Assembly (NCBI GenBank): GCA_021613535.1 | Contig: CP075493.1 | Location: 1,612,001 to 1,676,000 of the forward strand | DNA from: Adineta vaga | Taxonomy: Eukaryota; Rotifera | Direction: 5' to 3' | DNA length: 64,000 bases | In this document: positions 49,267 to 60,733 of the stretch, in pieces | Layout: each line of letters starts with the position of its first letter | How positions within the stretch are numbered: position 1 is the stretch's first letter | Position numbers and translations under genes: made by a program | The notes under the pieces: generated by a model | What the model was told of the DNA's origin: nothing | The model's input: the letters and a program-made list of their open reading frames with translations, nothing else | The model's database searches: none

Positions 49267-49346
49267 GGAAGGAATATCGTTCAAAAGATATATATACAAA
49301 TAAACTATTGATAAAATCGACATTAAATGCATACACAAAGTTTTAA
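47680..49346 (+). pseudogene. Cadherin-like gene, truncated copy
   Basis: Exons 47680-48684 and 48735-49346 give a 538-residue frame. It starts with a signal peptide (MSYFWLFYFLINSSIISARY) and has several cadherin repeats with DxNDN-type calcium motifs (DENDNYC, DINDNSPEF, DENDCIPE, DINDCYPS) and LDRE/LDYE motifs. Compared with the complete copy at 58039-60635, homology ends at about 49266. The last 25 residues or so come from the adjacent repeat sequence, ending in a stop at 49344. The missing part holds the last cadherin repeats, the membrane segment and the cytoplasmic tail. If expressed it would be a secreted ectodomain, which could be a decoy; a dying duplicate is more likely. Confidence 0.8.
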
Positions 49347-50105
49347 AAATCATCAACAGTTTCGAAGGCCTATGTGAAATTTATTCTGTATAGTAAAACG
49401 TCATTTTAAATAACGTTCTTTTTTAAATTGAATCCATCACATATTCTATGGTGAAGATAGATTCTCGGTTTGAAAATAGTTTTGAAAAATCAATTGGGTG
49501 TGCAAGTGTAATTATACAAATTGATTAAGTTTTGCATGGAAATTTCCAGATCGTAAATTATTTTACCTAAATAAAGAATGTAGAGCATTGTTACCATCAA
49601 TATTAATAACATGATATAGTTGAGATTTTGCAGTACTGAAAGTTAACATCGATAGATTCGAACTCAATTGGATAGTATCTAAGTTCACAGAATAATTGCT
49701 CTATGATTTTTTTAGAATTGTTATGTTTAACAACTTTCTTAGAAGAATTATGACCAACATAATACGTTCCAACCACTACGTGTTTTCTTTTTTTATAATA
49801 TAAAAAGATATTATATTATATTCAATATTATAAATATCTCGAACCTTTCCATCTAAGTAGTAAACATATTTTGATTGATGATTGATTTATGTCACAACGT
49901 TGATCCATTTTTGGTTGAGGCCATCAACAAAAAACAAAGCCTATTGTATATTTCTTAATCGAATATGTACAATCCTTCTCTATCAGAACTGACATATGCT
50001 GGTCCACTGATTGTCTTACAGTGGTATTACTGAAGCCAACTAAGACCACGGAAAATAACATGCTTTTCTGTACATAGACATTCCAAGAAGTCTATTGTCT
50101 GACTA
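49280..50105. repeat. Diverged dispersed repeat, copy B
   Basis: This is colinear with 40174-41050. It abuts the broken end of the truncated cadherin copy, so it either inserted at the duplication junction or marks the breakpoint. Confidence 0.6.
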
Positions 50106-50171
50106 GATGACAACAAGCAGGCGATTTTTAAACAGTTGCATCTTTCAATGCAGTACTAATTATCATTTAAA

Positions 50172-50369
50172 TCAGTCGATTAATTTCCATATTGATTGCT
50201 TAATCAATATCATTTTCGTTAAAAAAAACGCTGATTTTGACTTACAAACCGTTGTTTCATCTAAAACAACAATTTTACTTTGCCGTAGAAGTGCTCGTGT
50301 CGCACATAATAATTGTTTTTGTCCTGCATTAAAATTAATCTTAAAACTAGATAAATCAAACCAATTCAT
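50172..50369 (-). pseudogene. ABC transporter (ABCC-type) nucleotide-binding domain fragment
   Basis: The frame contains SSFKINFNAGQKQLLCATRALLRQSKIVVLDETT, which corresponds to the ABC signature region and Walker B of ABCC/MRP proteins. The usual LSxGQ appears as NAGQK. After DETT the family pattern (ATAxVD) is lost, although ILIKQSIWKLI resembles the later xLIQxxI segment. No Walker A or membrane domain is nearby. It is a short relic in the junction between the duplicated blocks. Confidence 0.75.
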
Positions 50370-50597
50370 TTCTTTTTAATTCAAATCATTTTCTTTATCG
50401 CTTAGTTCACTAGTTTATTAATCGTGTCCAGATTATTTATCGATACAGAGAAAGAAAAATCCAGCATTAAGAGAGAACGATCAGAGAAACGTGTCCCTTA
50501 CTATTCGATATCTATTTTATTTCTTACGTGTATTTTCGTTTGATAGAAAGAACGAAAGAGAAAATCAACCCTATAAATAGAGTGGTATTCATGAACT

Positions 50598-53500
50598 GTC
50601 CGGCAAAAACCCAACCCTTCACTTCCACGTAGTGTCGGATGGAAACGTCATCACATGACGGCTAAGATGGGCTCTGGTAAGGACCTCAGGGCTAGTCACC
50701 CGAGGTTCCTATCTCACTGACACCGAAAATAACAATAGAAGAACCCATTCCGGGCAACAACTCTTCGTCTCGTCGTCAGCATGCAATGATTCCACAAGAA
50801 TCAAAGCATATGATTAGGCAGGCACCTGTCTTTGACAATGCAACGGCGATTCGAACCAAACCTATAAAACCTAAAACCTTACACAAAAATATCACAATAT
50901 CCACTTACAATGTGCGCACCCTCAAGCGCCTTGGAAAACTACATCAACTGATACATGGATGCAACGACAACAACATCGACTTAGTGGCTTTACAAGAACA
51001 TCCTTGGCAAACATTTGGGCAAGTCAACACCTACACCGAAATATTTAATGAGTCAACATGGCGTTTCGAATACTCTTCAGCAACATCAAAAGGGCGAGGT
51101 GGAGTTGGGTTACTCATGAATCCACGTTTTTCTTCATTACTCAGCTCAACTGAACAAATATCCGAGCGGATCTTAATGGCACACTTCAACGGCAATCCAG
51201 CAATAACAATCATCGTGGCTTATGAACCAACAGAAGATAAAAACGACGCAGTAAAAGACAAGTTTTACGAAGATTTACAAAAATGCACAAACGATGTCCC
51301 ATCACACAATGTGCTGATCCTTGCTGGTGATCTAAATGCCAGAATAGGATCAGACAGTTACATCACCAACCCACGATCAATCGGCAAATATACCTATCAC
51401 AGCGCAACAGACGACAACGGCAATTGATTAGTAAATTACTGCGACACATGTAATATGCGATCAACGCAAACTCGGCTCCCTCAACCCAAATCTAGATCTT
51501 GGACTTGGCAGCACCCAAATGGTAAATCTCATGCTCAATTGGACCATATACTCATCAATGGAAAATGGCTAAACTCAATTCGAAATGTCACAGCGTATAA
51601 CTCAGTCGAATTAAATTCTGACCATCGAATTGTGAGCGCAAATTTTTCAATCAGCTTGCGTGTACCCAAAAACAACAAATGTAAGCGTACCATATATGAT
51701 TGGAACAAACTTAAAAATAGCTGTAGCTTACAATCTCAATTTAACATACAAGTGCAAAATCGATACGATATACTTTGCACTGACAATCCTGATAACAACA
51801 ACATTCAAACCAAATACAACAACTACATAAAAAGCATACAAGACACCGCCGAAAACTTAATTGGACAATCAAAACCAAAACCCAAAAAGAGCTGGGTTTC
51901 AGATGACACTATCAAAATCTTAAAACAACAAAATCAAGCGAAAACAACATACAAACAAAACCCAGAATCAAACAGAAAAAATCAGTGGTCTCAACTCAAC
52001 AAACAACTCAACGCATCTTACCAAAATGATAAAATTAAATTTCTAGAAATCAAACTGGAACAACTAAAGCAAGCAAATATATCAAATCAATCAAGAACAA
52101 CATGGGCACTCGTCGATGAAATCAGTGGCAAACGTAGATACAATAGCGCAACAAAGATCAAACGAGCAAATGGAACCCGAATCAACTCAACTGTGGAACT
52201 TATGAGAGAGTGGAAAGATTATTTTGAAGATCTACTCAATGTCAAACTAAATAATTCTCAAACTACTCAAACAATCCCACCAGCTGAAGCTGATCTACCA
52301 ATCAACATCAACAATATCACAAACAACGAAGTATCACAAGCAGTTCAACAACTGAAAAATGGAAAAGCAACTGGACTCGACTGCGTGATGACTGCAGAAG
52401 TACTTAAATGTGGTGGTACATGGATAACTAATAAACTATGTGAAATATGCAACGAAATATTTGAAAACCAACAAACACCAAGACAATTCAGCACCAACAT
52501 TATTATTCCAATACCAAAAAAAGGTGATAAGACTCTGTTGACAAACTACAGAGGTATAAGCCTTATGTCAATAGCGGCCAAGGTGTACAATAGAATTCTG
52601 TTGAACAGAATACGTGAACCATTGGATTCCAATCTTCGAACAAACCAAGCAGGATTCAGGAGAGGAAGGAACTGTATCGATCAAATACATGTTCTGAGAA
52701 GACTTCTTGAAGGCGCCATTGATAAAAAAATACCAATCTATATTACATTTATCGATTTCGAAAAAGCCTTCGACTCTATCAACAGACAAACTATGTTCGA
52801 CATACTACGACACTATGGGGTACCAACAAAAATGGTCAATGCAATTCAAGCGATCTATCACAATTCTTAAAGCGTAGTTCTTCTCGATGGCCATTTTTCA
52901 GAAGAATTTCAGGTTACAACTGGTGTTTTATAAGGTGATACATTGGCCCCTTTTCTTTTTATCATCGTCATGGACTATGTTATGAAAAATGCAAAATTAA
53001 ATCACACAAACGAGAATGGTGAACTTGGTTTCATAACCAACTTGCGACAATCAACTCGGCAACCAGCAAAAATGGTACATGATCTGGATTTTGCAGACGA
53101 TATAGCTCTAATCGAAAGCAACTTCGACAGAGCTCAATCACAACTCATCACAACAGCTGAATGGGCTAGTAAAGTAGGCCTACAAGTCAATATCAAGAAA
53201 ACTCAATTAATAACCAATCAAAACACAAACAATAGATCAATACAACTCGATGGACAAGATATTCAATCGGTCGACAACTTTAAATACCTTGGCTCAATGA
53301 TGTTATCAAGTATCACAGACATCAAGATGCGAAAGCAACTAGCTTGGAAAGCTTTTTGGAAAATGAAAAATATATGGAAACCAACAACAATCCCAATCAA
53401 ACTCAAGGTTAGTATATTTAATGCTTCATGTGTTTCAATTCTGTTATACGGATGCGAAAGCTGGATCATTACTAAAACACTCGAAAACACCTTGAACAGC

Positions 53501-53886
53501 TTCACCACTAGTTGCTATCGTATCATGCTCAATATCAAACGCCTTGATAGAATAACAAATATTACAATATATGAAAAGGTGAGACAAGAACCATTAATAA
53601 ATACAATACAACAACGACAACTACGCTACATTGGACATTGTCTCCGTTAGAATCCAACTGAATTTATCAACATGTATGCTCTGTATTCTCCAAAAAACGG
53701 TCATGGAAAACGCAAACGTGGACGGCCACGTCTTAAATATGTTGATTACGACGCAAGACTGATCAACAACGATGAACCACCGACCTCCGACGAGATCGGA
53801 AAGGTTGCTGCAAACTGGAAGCGTTGGCACGATATTTTTATCGTCTGTAAACCACGCTTGTTGGCAGTCGACTGATGATGATGATG
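50598..53886 (+). mobile_element. LINE-type non-LTR retrotransposon (RTE-like), degenerate
   Basis: A GC-richer 5' leader (50598-50785) precedes one long coding frame. The 3' end is a run of TGA/GAT trinucleotides (53873-53888) that begins at the stop codon, a form of tail known in RTE-type elements. ATTCATGAACT (50587-50597) and ATTCGTGAACT (53887-53897) flank it as a probable target-site duplication. It lies between the two copies of the segmental duplication. Confidence 0.85.
50786..53875 (+). pseudogene. LINE endonuclease/reverse transcriptase ORF with four in-frame stops
   Basis: One reading frame runs 3.09 kb with no frameshift but four stops: TGA 51425, TAA 52868, TAA 52931 and TAG 53648. 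The N-terminal part is an apurinic-like endonuclease (ISTYNVRTLKRLGKLHQL, LVALQEHPWQ, ILAGDLNARIG, SWTWQHPNGKSHAQLDHIL, NSDHRIV). The reverse transcriptase follows (NGKATGLDCVMTAEVLK, IIPIPKKGDKTLLTNYRGIS, NQAGFRRGRNCIDQI, FIDFEKAFDSINRQ) with the catalytic FADD at 53090-53101. The C-terminal part ends with GRPRLKYVD and a tryptophan-rich stretch. The stops replace residues that are Arg or Gln in related elements where I can judge. The copy cannot make a full protein. Confidence 0.88.
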
Positions 53887-54485
53887 ATTCGTGAACTAAG
53901 ATAGTCCATGTACCCGAGAGAATATTTACCGATAGTCCATCGTACATGTAAATATGTAAATATTTTCTTTTCTTTTAGATGTCAGACGACAACAACAACA
54001 ACCCGCTCCATCCTCCCATGCCGGACATAGGTCTACTTGCTCCGACCTATAATCGAAGCGTCCCCCCCCTCCAATTCCCACCCGGCCATGTAAGTTATTA
54101 TTTTTAAATCAATTTTATAAATTTGTTTTTTCAATTTTCGTATCTATTTAGATCCCCCTACCTCGTAAGTGACTTATCAGACGGAATTATTAAACATATA
54201 TTCATTTTTTACTTTAACTCTCCAACAACAACAACCCCAACCACAACCCCAGCAATAACAACCTCAACCCCCTCCCATCGTCTTTCACGTAAGTTTCATA
54301 TATTATTAAATCGAATTCGTCTCTTGGGTCATCTGTGAGATAAATAATGAAAAGAGAAAAAAAGAGAAAGCATGTCATATCCAGGGATAGAGACAGACAG
54401 ACAGAATAGAAAGAATTCGCTATTCTCTTATCTATCGATAGAGATGACTCGATCGATATCGATAGAAATTTCATAAAAAAGAAAA
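53887..54485. other. Junction sequence with exon-like pieces
   Basis: GC-richer sequence than its surroundings. It includes the exon-like segment at 53979-54089 and a C/A-rich stretch (54215-54290) encoding Asn/Pro or Gln/Pro repeats, each followed by GTAAG. No complete gene can be assembled by eye. Confidence 0.4.
53979..54089 (+). other. Exon-like segment, Asn/Pro-rich
   Basis: After TTCTTTTAG an ATG opens exactly 37 codons (MSDDNNNNPLHPPMPDIGLL then APTYNRSVPPLQFPPGH) and then GTAAGT. A 13-nt piece (54152-54164), also bounded by AG and GTAAG, follows 62 bp later. Base composition differs from host genes. It could be the start of a gene related to the short one at 54822, or part of a mobile element. 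Confidence 0.35.
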
Positions 54486-54504
54486 ATGTTTTTCGATAAC
54501 AAGT

Positions 54505-54656
54505 CTTTCCTCTCCTCCTCTCTCCTCCTCTCTTCACCTCTCCTCCTCTCTCCTCCTCTCTTCACCTCTCCTCCTCTCTCCTCCTCTCTTCACCTCTCCT
54601 CCTCTCTTCACCTCTCCTCCTCTCTTCACCTCTCCTCCTCTCTTCACCTCTCCTCC
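54505..54656. repeat. Pyrimidine minisatellite
   Basis: A tandem array of a unit close to CTCTCCTCCTCTCTTCAC with interspersed shorter CTCTCCTC units, about 150 bp in all. Strand asymmetry is complete (C and T only, apart from CAC), so triplex or slipped structures are possible. Open frames here are repeat artefacts. Confidence 0.85.
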
Positions 54657-54747
54657 ATGTCTCTCCATTCTCTCTTCCTCGGTAGTTTTTTGTCTTTTCC
54701 TTCACTTTTGAGATTGATCACCTTGACAACGGGCATGTTGAGAAGGA

Positions 54748-54755
54748 TATAAAAG
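54748..54755 (+). promoter_or_regulatory. TATA box upstream of a short gene
   Basis: TATAAAAG stands 66 bp before the ATG at 54822. It is the clearest core promoter motif I saw in the window. Confidence 0.5.
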
Positions 54756-54821
54756 AACAGCATTCGATAGATACAGCAGTTTTCTCATTTTGTTTTCGTC
54801 AAACAGAAAATTAATTTAGAA

Positions 54822-55143
54822 ATGTCTAAAAAGTCGTATGAGTCATTATACAAGACGATTGACGTGAGTAGTAAATGAAAAGAGTATTGACGATAATAGG
54901 AAGAGTTCCAACCTAACATCGGCAGTGACTTTTGAGAATGATTTTGTTTTAATGTTTTCTGTTCATTTTAAAAATAATCTTTTTTTTCTGTTTTAGAATC
55001 CCAACAACGATCCATTTATTGTTCAGTTGAACACGATTCTCGTTCATCTTCAACATCAACAACAACAACAACAACAACAGCTGAACGAAATCATCGCTCG
55101 GCTGCAGCCACCACCATCACCACCACCACCACCTCAACACTGA
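54822..55143 (+). CDS. Short Gln/Pro-rich protein
   Basis: Exon 1 (54822-54863) encodes MSKKSYESLYKTID and ends at GTGAGT. After an acceptor TTCTGTTTTAG the frame continues in phase 0 with NPNNDPFIVQLNTILVHLQH, a run of Gln, LNEIIARLQ, and a Pro-rich end (PPPSPPPPPQH) before TGA. The product is about 62 residues. The middle is a probable short coiled coil (VQLNTILVHLQHQQ...LNEIIARL). A TATA box lies upstream. It sits in the inserted DNA between duplicated blocks and has a higher G+C content than host genes, so it may belong to a mobile element. No family was recognised. Confidence 0.45.
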
Positions 55144-55197
55144 CAGGTTCTTTTGTTTTTTTCCCCTTCTATTTGTTTTGGTTTTCTTGTTTTTGTT

Positions 55198-55535
55198 CCC
55201 AGGTCGACAAATCCGATATTGGATCCGATAGGACCCTATAGGATCCAACGTTCCTACGAAATCCTATCGGATTCCTGGTGACGGATCTATATTGGATTCC
55301 GTCAGTAAAATTTCCGTCGGAGGCTGCATATTTTATTACGGTCTTATGGCCACCTGTCGGATCCGTCGAAATCCGTTTTTTGGAAACTATAGGATCCTAT
55401 GTTGAATCCGCTACCGACAGAATCCGAAGTGGTTCCGTCACCAGGAATCCGATAGGATATTGTCGGATCATCGGATTCCGATAGAATCCGGCATGGGATC
55501 CGATCGGATCCGAGTCTCGGATTGGTCGACCTGGG
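55198..55535. mobile_element. 338-bp foldback element made of GGATCCGAT-like words
   Basis: The ends are CCCAGGTCGAC and GTCGACCTGGG. The left arm (55198 to about 55290) and the right arm (about 55430-55535) are inverted copies; for example ATCCTATCGGATTCCTGG at 55260 recurs inverted near 55440-55460. Words such as GGATCCGAT, GGATTCC and TCCGTC recur throughout. Flanks are TTGTT on both sides. No coding capacity. It resembles a foldback or MITE-type DNA element and lies in the duplication junction. Confidence 0.75.
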
Positions 55536-55731
55536 TTGTTTTTTTTTTGTTGAAAGAAAAGAATAAGTTGTGAAAAAAAACTATTTCTTGTTTTAAGCTT
55601 TAAAAAGATGCAGAAGGAAACATGTTCCATACTTCCATAAGGTTTTAAATCATACAGATTTTAATCACAGAGAATTTTTCATCCATTTTGTTTCTTTCAA
55701 GAAAAATTTATTAATATTTTCATTTCTAAGG

Positions 55732-55992
55732 ATTTCTTGTCCTACAGAAATCGAACCTGCTCGTCAACAATCAAAAACAAAATTCAATCAATATTTTCGC
55801 AAACGTTTTTCATTTCTTAAAAAAAAATCACCACCGCCACCACCACCACAAGAAATTGTCCAAACACATGATATTCCTGACGAACAACCAAATCCTAAAC
55901 TAACACTTGGTCAAAGATTGGATACACTTCGACGTTCATTTCGTCTTGGAAATCGACAAAAAGGTCAACGTTTTTTACTTTCAAATGAATAG
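55732..55992 (+). pseudogene. Orphaned second exon of the basic protein gene
   Basis: The segment is homologous to 45360-45624 and keeps ISCPTEIEPAR, FRKRFSFLKKK, a short Pro run and TLGQRLDTLRRSFRLGNRQK with the same stop. An AG acceptor is retained at its 5' side. There is no first exon upstream; the preceding DNA is the foldback element. It is open throughout, so it could be captured by another transcript, but it is most simply a duplication remnant. It has more amino-acid changes than the adjacent non-coding DNA has base changes. Confidence 0.75.
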
Positions 55993-58038
55993 AAAACATT
56001 TTTAAATTGTCTTCTTCTTCGTCTTTTTGAAAAAACACAACAACAACATGTCTTTCGTTTCTTTGCATATATACACATAACAAATATATTTCTGTACTCA
56101 TATTATTCGTAACAGTTCTTCTTCTTCTTCTTTTTTTGTCAATCAATGACACGGAATGAATATTTAGTGAAATAATTCGAACAATAATAACATTTAACAT
56201 CTTTTATATGCACTAAAATTTCTTCAATAGTTTTCATCGATGGGTCAGTTATATAATACACAAGTTGAAGGATGAAGCTATAGAGAAAATGTCAATATAG
56301 AATAGTAATATCCATTCCAATACACTTGTCATCAAATCAACAGAAAGGAAGAAAAAAAAAGGTATATGTATTATTAGAAATATGTCAATCAAGACATGTT
56401 CATTTGATTAAATCTTTTGTTTCTATTCAATCATTACTCCACCCAAATTATCTTGAATAAATTAAATCAAAGTGGTCGAACATATGTCTTGATTAGAAAA
56501 TGAAATGATCTACTTATCAACAGACTATCATTGAATTAGAATGTCTGAAGATGTTACACAATTGACTAGATCTTTTTCATCGGAAAATAGAATCGATTCA
56601 CGTTTTTCTTTCTCTTGGTCTCTCGAGAGATGGAATTAAATAACGAAACAAGTTCATCATTGTTACACTTTCTTATTAGTTTAATTGATACATGTTTAAA
56701 AGAAGAAATGAATTCTATGACCGGCGTCACATGGTCAAAGGAAATGGACATTAAAAGTCTTGTCTTTATCACATTAATACCGGAATTCTGCTTACAAATT
56801 CATCACTTGTACATTACTGAAAATGATGATGTAAGGTACAAATGAAGAGATAGTAACATACATGTCATTTCTAACAAAACATAAATATTGAATTGTTTGA
56901 TTGATTGATCAAATGAATGTTCAATCTATCGTTTTCTTCTTCAAGGTTTTCTTCTTCACATTGACAATTATGATTAAGTTATGTTCAATTTTACAGATAT
57001 AGTTTCAAAATACATAGTAACATTTCTTCTCTCTTCTGAACGGAGAGAGAGAGAGAGAGAAAGGGAAAAGAGAGAAGAGAGAAAAAGAATGCAGATAAAC
57101 ATCGTCTCTGTTCTTCTCATTAGAACACTGAGAATGAAACGCGAAAAGAGGGATAGACAAAGAAACCTTTGCGATTTAATAGATATATATGTAATCATCA
57201 TTCGTAGTGATTTCTCCATCATCTGTCAATCTCTTTTATCTGATGAGAAAAGAAAGAAAAAATAACAGTATCATTCATTTTCAATCACAGACACACATCG
57301 AGTTCGAATTCTTCTTATACATTCTCCGTTGAAATAGAAATCGTAAGTTGATAGATCGATTAGTAGTTGACCTTCCATAGATCATTTTAAGTGGATAGAT
57401 GCTTGATTAATTCCAATGAACATTGTCAGATTGATAAATTCTCAGAAGAAGAAATTGATTCGATAATTATCTTCGTATTTTCTAATAGATATTGGAAAAA
57501 ACAGATCGGAATATTTCTTCTTCTCGCATTCTATGTCTTAGAAGTCTCTATAGAATCAAGCCGAGGTCGAATATTCCATTGGGTGTCACTTGTTTCATCG
57601 ATAGATTCTCGTTATCTGAAGAAAAACACACAATGAGAAGGTATCGAGAGTGTCCTTGTTATGATGAATAGGAAATAAATCTTCTATTGAAATAAGAAAG
57701 AGATTCTTGTCGTAAGACGATCACTGAACATTATTTCATCGTTCCGATCACTGAATTTCTTTCTTAAGTTAAGTGAAAACTTTCCTTTTTCTTTTCTGTT
57801 CATCTTTAATGCGAATTAAAAGTGTAAAATCTGTTGCGATGTATCAGCTGGTATATCGATAGCGTACAAAATCGGTCAGAGATCATTTCATTCTTCGATT
57901 AGCGGTAAAAGATCAAACAAGATCGGAAGAAGAATATACTTTCAAAATAAACAGACATAGTTCAAGCTGTTGATCTTCAATCGATTATTTGATCTGATTT
58001 TTAGACGAAAAGATCATTGATGTCATAAACATGCTACT
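55993..58038. other. Intergenic part of duplication copy B
   Basis: Nearly identical to 45625-47679, with a few small indels (for example a 13-bp loss near 56380 and a GA microsatellite change near 57043-57083). It should contain the promoter of the complete cadherin gene. Confidence 0.6.
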
Positions 58039-60635
58039 ATGTCTTACTTTTGGTTATTTTATTTCTTAATCAATTCATCGATTATTTCTGCTCGATATAT
58101 TCGTTTATCAACAGTAAATTGCAGTGAATTATCACCCATTGGTACATCGATTACTCAATTTTTAGATGTTTTACCTCGATCCAATTGGGAATTTACATTT
58201 TTAACACAAACATTAATTAAATCTTATTTTCTATTAGATCATCTTAAAAGTACACTTATTATACAGCGTCTTCTTGATCGTGAAAATCTTTGTCAATTAA
58301 ATTTATGTTCATGTTTAAATGAATGTCTAATTAAACTCGAAATCAATGCTATAAGTAATACATCAACACATATTTTCTCTTTACCTATTCATATTTTCGA
58401 TGAAAATGATAATTATTGTTATTTTTCAAATGAAATCTTCTATTTAAATCTCAATGAAAATATTCGTGTTAATACACGAATTATTCTACCAATTGCTTAT
58501 GATCCAGATTTACCACCAAATAATATTCAATCGTATGATTTCCTACAAAATAATTACACAGAATTTCATTTAATTAATCATTTAACACCAACAATGATTA
58601 TTCGGAAACAATTAGATCGAGAAACTCTCGAGAAATATCAATTGATTCTTTGTGCTTACGAAGGAATTCATCAACAACAACAACAACGTTCATGTTGTAC
58701 AAAAATCATTATCAATATCATTGATATCAATGATAATTCACCAAAATTCGAACATAATCAACAATTTCCATTGCTAATTAATGTTTCAGAATCTACTCCG
58801 ATTCGTACCGAACTTATTCAAATGAAAGCATCAGATTCAGATGAAGGTCTTAACGGACAAATAAGGTACAGGTTTTCAAAATGGGATCAAGCAACCAATG
58901 AAATATTTGAAATCAATTCAGAAAATGGTTCGATTATACTTATAAAACAATTAGATTATGAAAAAAGAACAAAGTATCAATTACATATACAAGCTAAAGA
59001 CATGGGAATCAATACTTTACCAACGTATGCAACAGTAATTATTCAAGTAAGTTCACAGTTCATTTTCAAAATGTTAAAATCGATTAATTATTTTAGGTTA
59101 TTGATGAGAATGTTTGTATTCCTGAAGTATTCATATTTTCACCACCGGATATTCAATTAGTTAATTCGTCATCGATATATATCTTTGAAAATATTTCTCT
59201 GAATACGTCAATACTTTATGTTACGGTTTCTGATGGCGATTCGGGTGAGAATGGTCGTATTACTGTTGGTTTTATTTCTACGTATTCATTTCTTTATTTA
59301 CAAAAAATCAATAATAATACTTATATGTTTTCAACAAAGAGTCTTTTCGATCGAGAAGAAAAATCATTCTATTCATTTTCAATTATTACTTATGATCATG
59401 GTCAACCAAGTCATTCAATTATAAATACTTTTAATTTATATTTGCTGGATATTAATGATTGTTATCCATATTTTGATTTATTAACAAATTATTCGTTTAC
59501 TATCGATGAGAATAATGAAGCAAATGTCATTCTTCATACTATTCAAACATTTGATTCAGATGAAAATGATCAAATAATTTTAAAACTTGAAAATGAAGAT
59601 AATAATCTGTTTGATATCAATGATCAAAACCAATTGGTTATAAAAAAAAGACTCGATTATGAAATTCAATCATCCTATCATTTCAATCTTACTGCTGAAG
59701 ATCTCATTGGACATCGAACAACGATTCCTATTCATATTTATCTCAATGATATCAATGATAATCCTGTTAGATTCTTAACAAATTTCACTCAAATTACAAT
59801 TCATCCAAATCCATCTCCGGAAACTTTTCTCGGTCATGTTCACGTCGAAGATAAAGATTCAAATGCTCAAATAACGTATCATCTTCAACCAAATTCCATT
59901 GAAAATTTCATTGAATTGAAATCCAATGGTAGTTTTTATATCAAAAGAAAGTTCTCTCAAAAAGAACTTCGTCAATTCGATATTCTTGCGAACGATTCTT
60001 TCCATACAGATCTTATTCATATTGAAATTCTTATTGATGATCGACCAATATTAAAAACTTCATCACCTTATTGTTTTCCATTACGAACAAATGATCAAAT
60101 TCGTATTCAATTAGAAGCATCAAGTAATGTTACATTCGCTTTACAAAATTCATCATCATCATCTGATCTATTTCTTTTTCCTACTGGACTTTTGATTGTC
60201 AAATCTTTACAGAAAAATTATTCATTGGATATTTTTCTTCAAAATGAAAATTCATCGTCAATTTTTCGAAATTTTATTCTTCTAATTCAATCTGAATGTC
60301 ATACGAATGATTCAAATCAATCTTATCTATTCATTATAATCAGTTGTTTATTATGTTTAATAATAATCATTATTACAATGATTATTTATTTATGTTTTCA
60401 ACAAAAGAAATTTTTCGAAAAGAAAAATCGAAATTTAACACCATTATCATATTCATCTTCATTGAATGATACTTTATTTTTTTCATCTTCATCACCACAA
60501 TTTACTGCAATGACAATCATTTCTTCGAATTCATCGTCAACACATCCACCAACCAATCCATCATCATCTTTGTCAAGTTCATCATCATCAACTTACATTA
60601 AAATGAGTCGATCATTTGAAGATGAAATGATTTAA
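58039..60635 (+). CDS. Cadherin-repeat transmembrane protein (protocadherin-like)
   Basis: Exons 58039-59046 and 59097-60635 join to 848 residues, frame-exact. A signal peptide (MSYFWLFYFLINSSIISARY) precedes about six cadherin repeats. Calcium-binding motifs are visible: FDENDNYC, DINDNSPKF, DENVCIPE, DINDCYPYF, DINDNPVRF, with LDRE/LDYE in several repeats. After a less regular membrane-proximal region comes one transmembrane helix (YLFIIISCLLCLIIIIITMIIYLCF) and a Ser-rich tail of about 90 residues without a catenin-binding motif that I can recognise. This is the architecture of a short protocadherin-type adhesion receptor. It is the intact partner of the truncated copy at 47680. The two copies are nearly identical for the first 160 residues, then diverge, then agree again. 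Confidence 0.88.
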
Positions 60636-60733
60636 TTTGTTGTTTTCATACAATACGAGATCTTTTCTTTGTTAAACTATCCAATTCTTATAGTTTGATA
60701 AAAATTTTATTCAATGTATTCGAGAAAAACAAA

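Larger units (their letters stand above)
55725..59630 (+). repeat. Segmental duplication, copy B
   Basis: This is the partner of 45350-49266. It begins just before the acceptor of the basic protein's second exon and continues through the cadherin gene. Copy B lacks any trace of the first exon of the basic gene upstream, which places the left breakpoint in that gene's intron. Confidence 0.9.

Noticed and set aside
50786-53875. Reassigned stop codons (ciliate-like code) because TAA and TAG stand at Gln positions in the LINE
   Set aside because: Host genes in the window end normally at TAA, TAG and TGA, and one LINE stop is TGA at an Arg position. Mutation is the simpler explanation.
54486-54752. 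An 88-codon Ser/Leu-rich frame
   Set aside because: It is a translation of the CTCTCC minisatellite.
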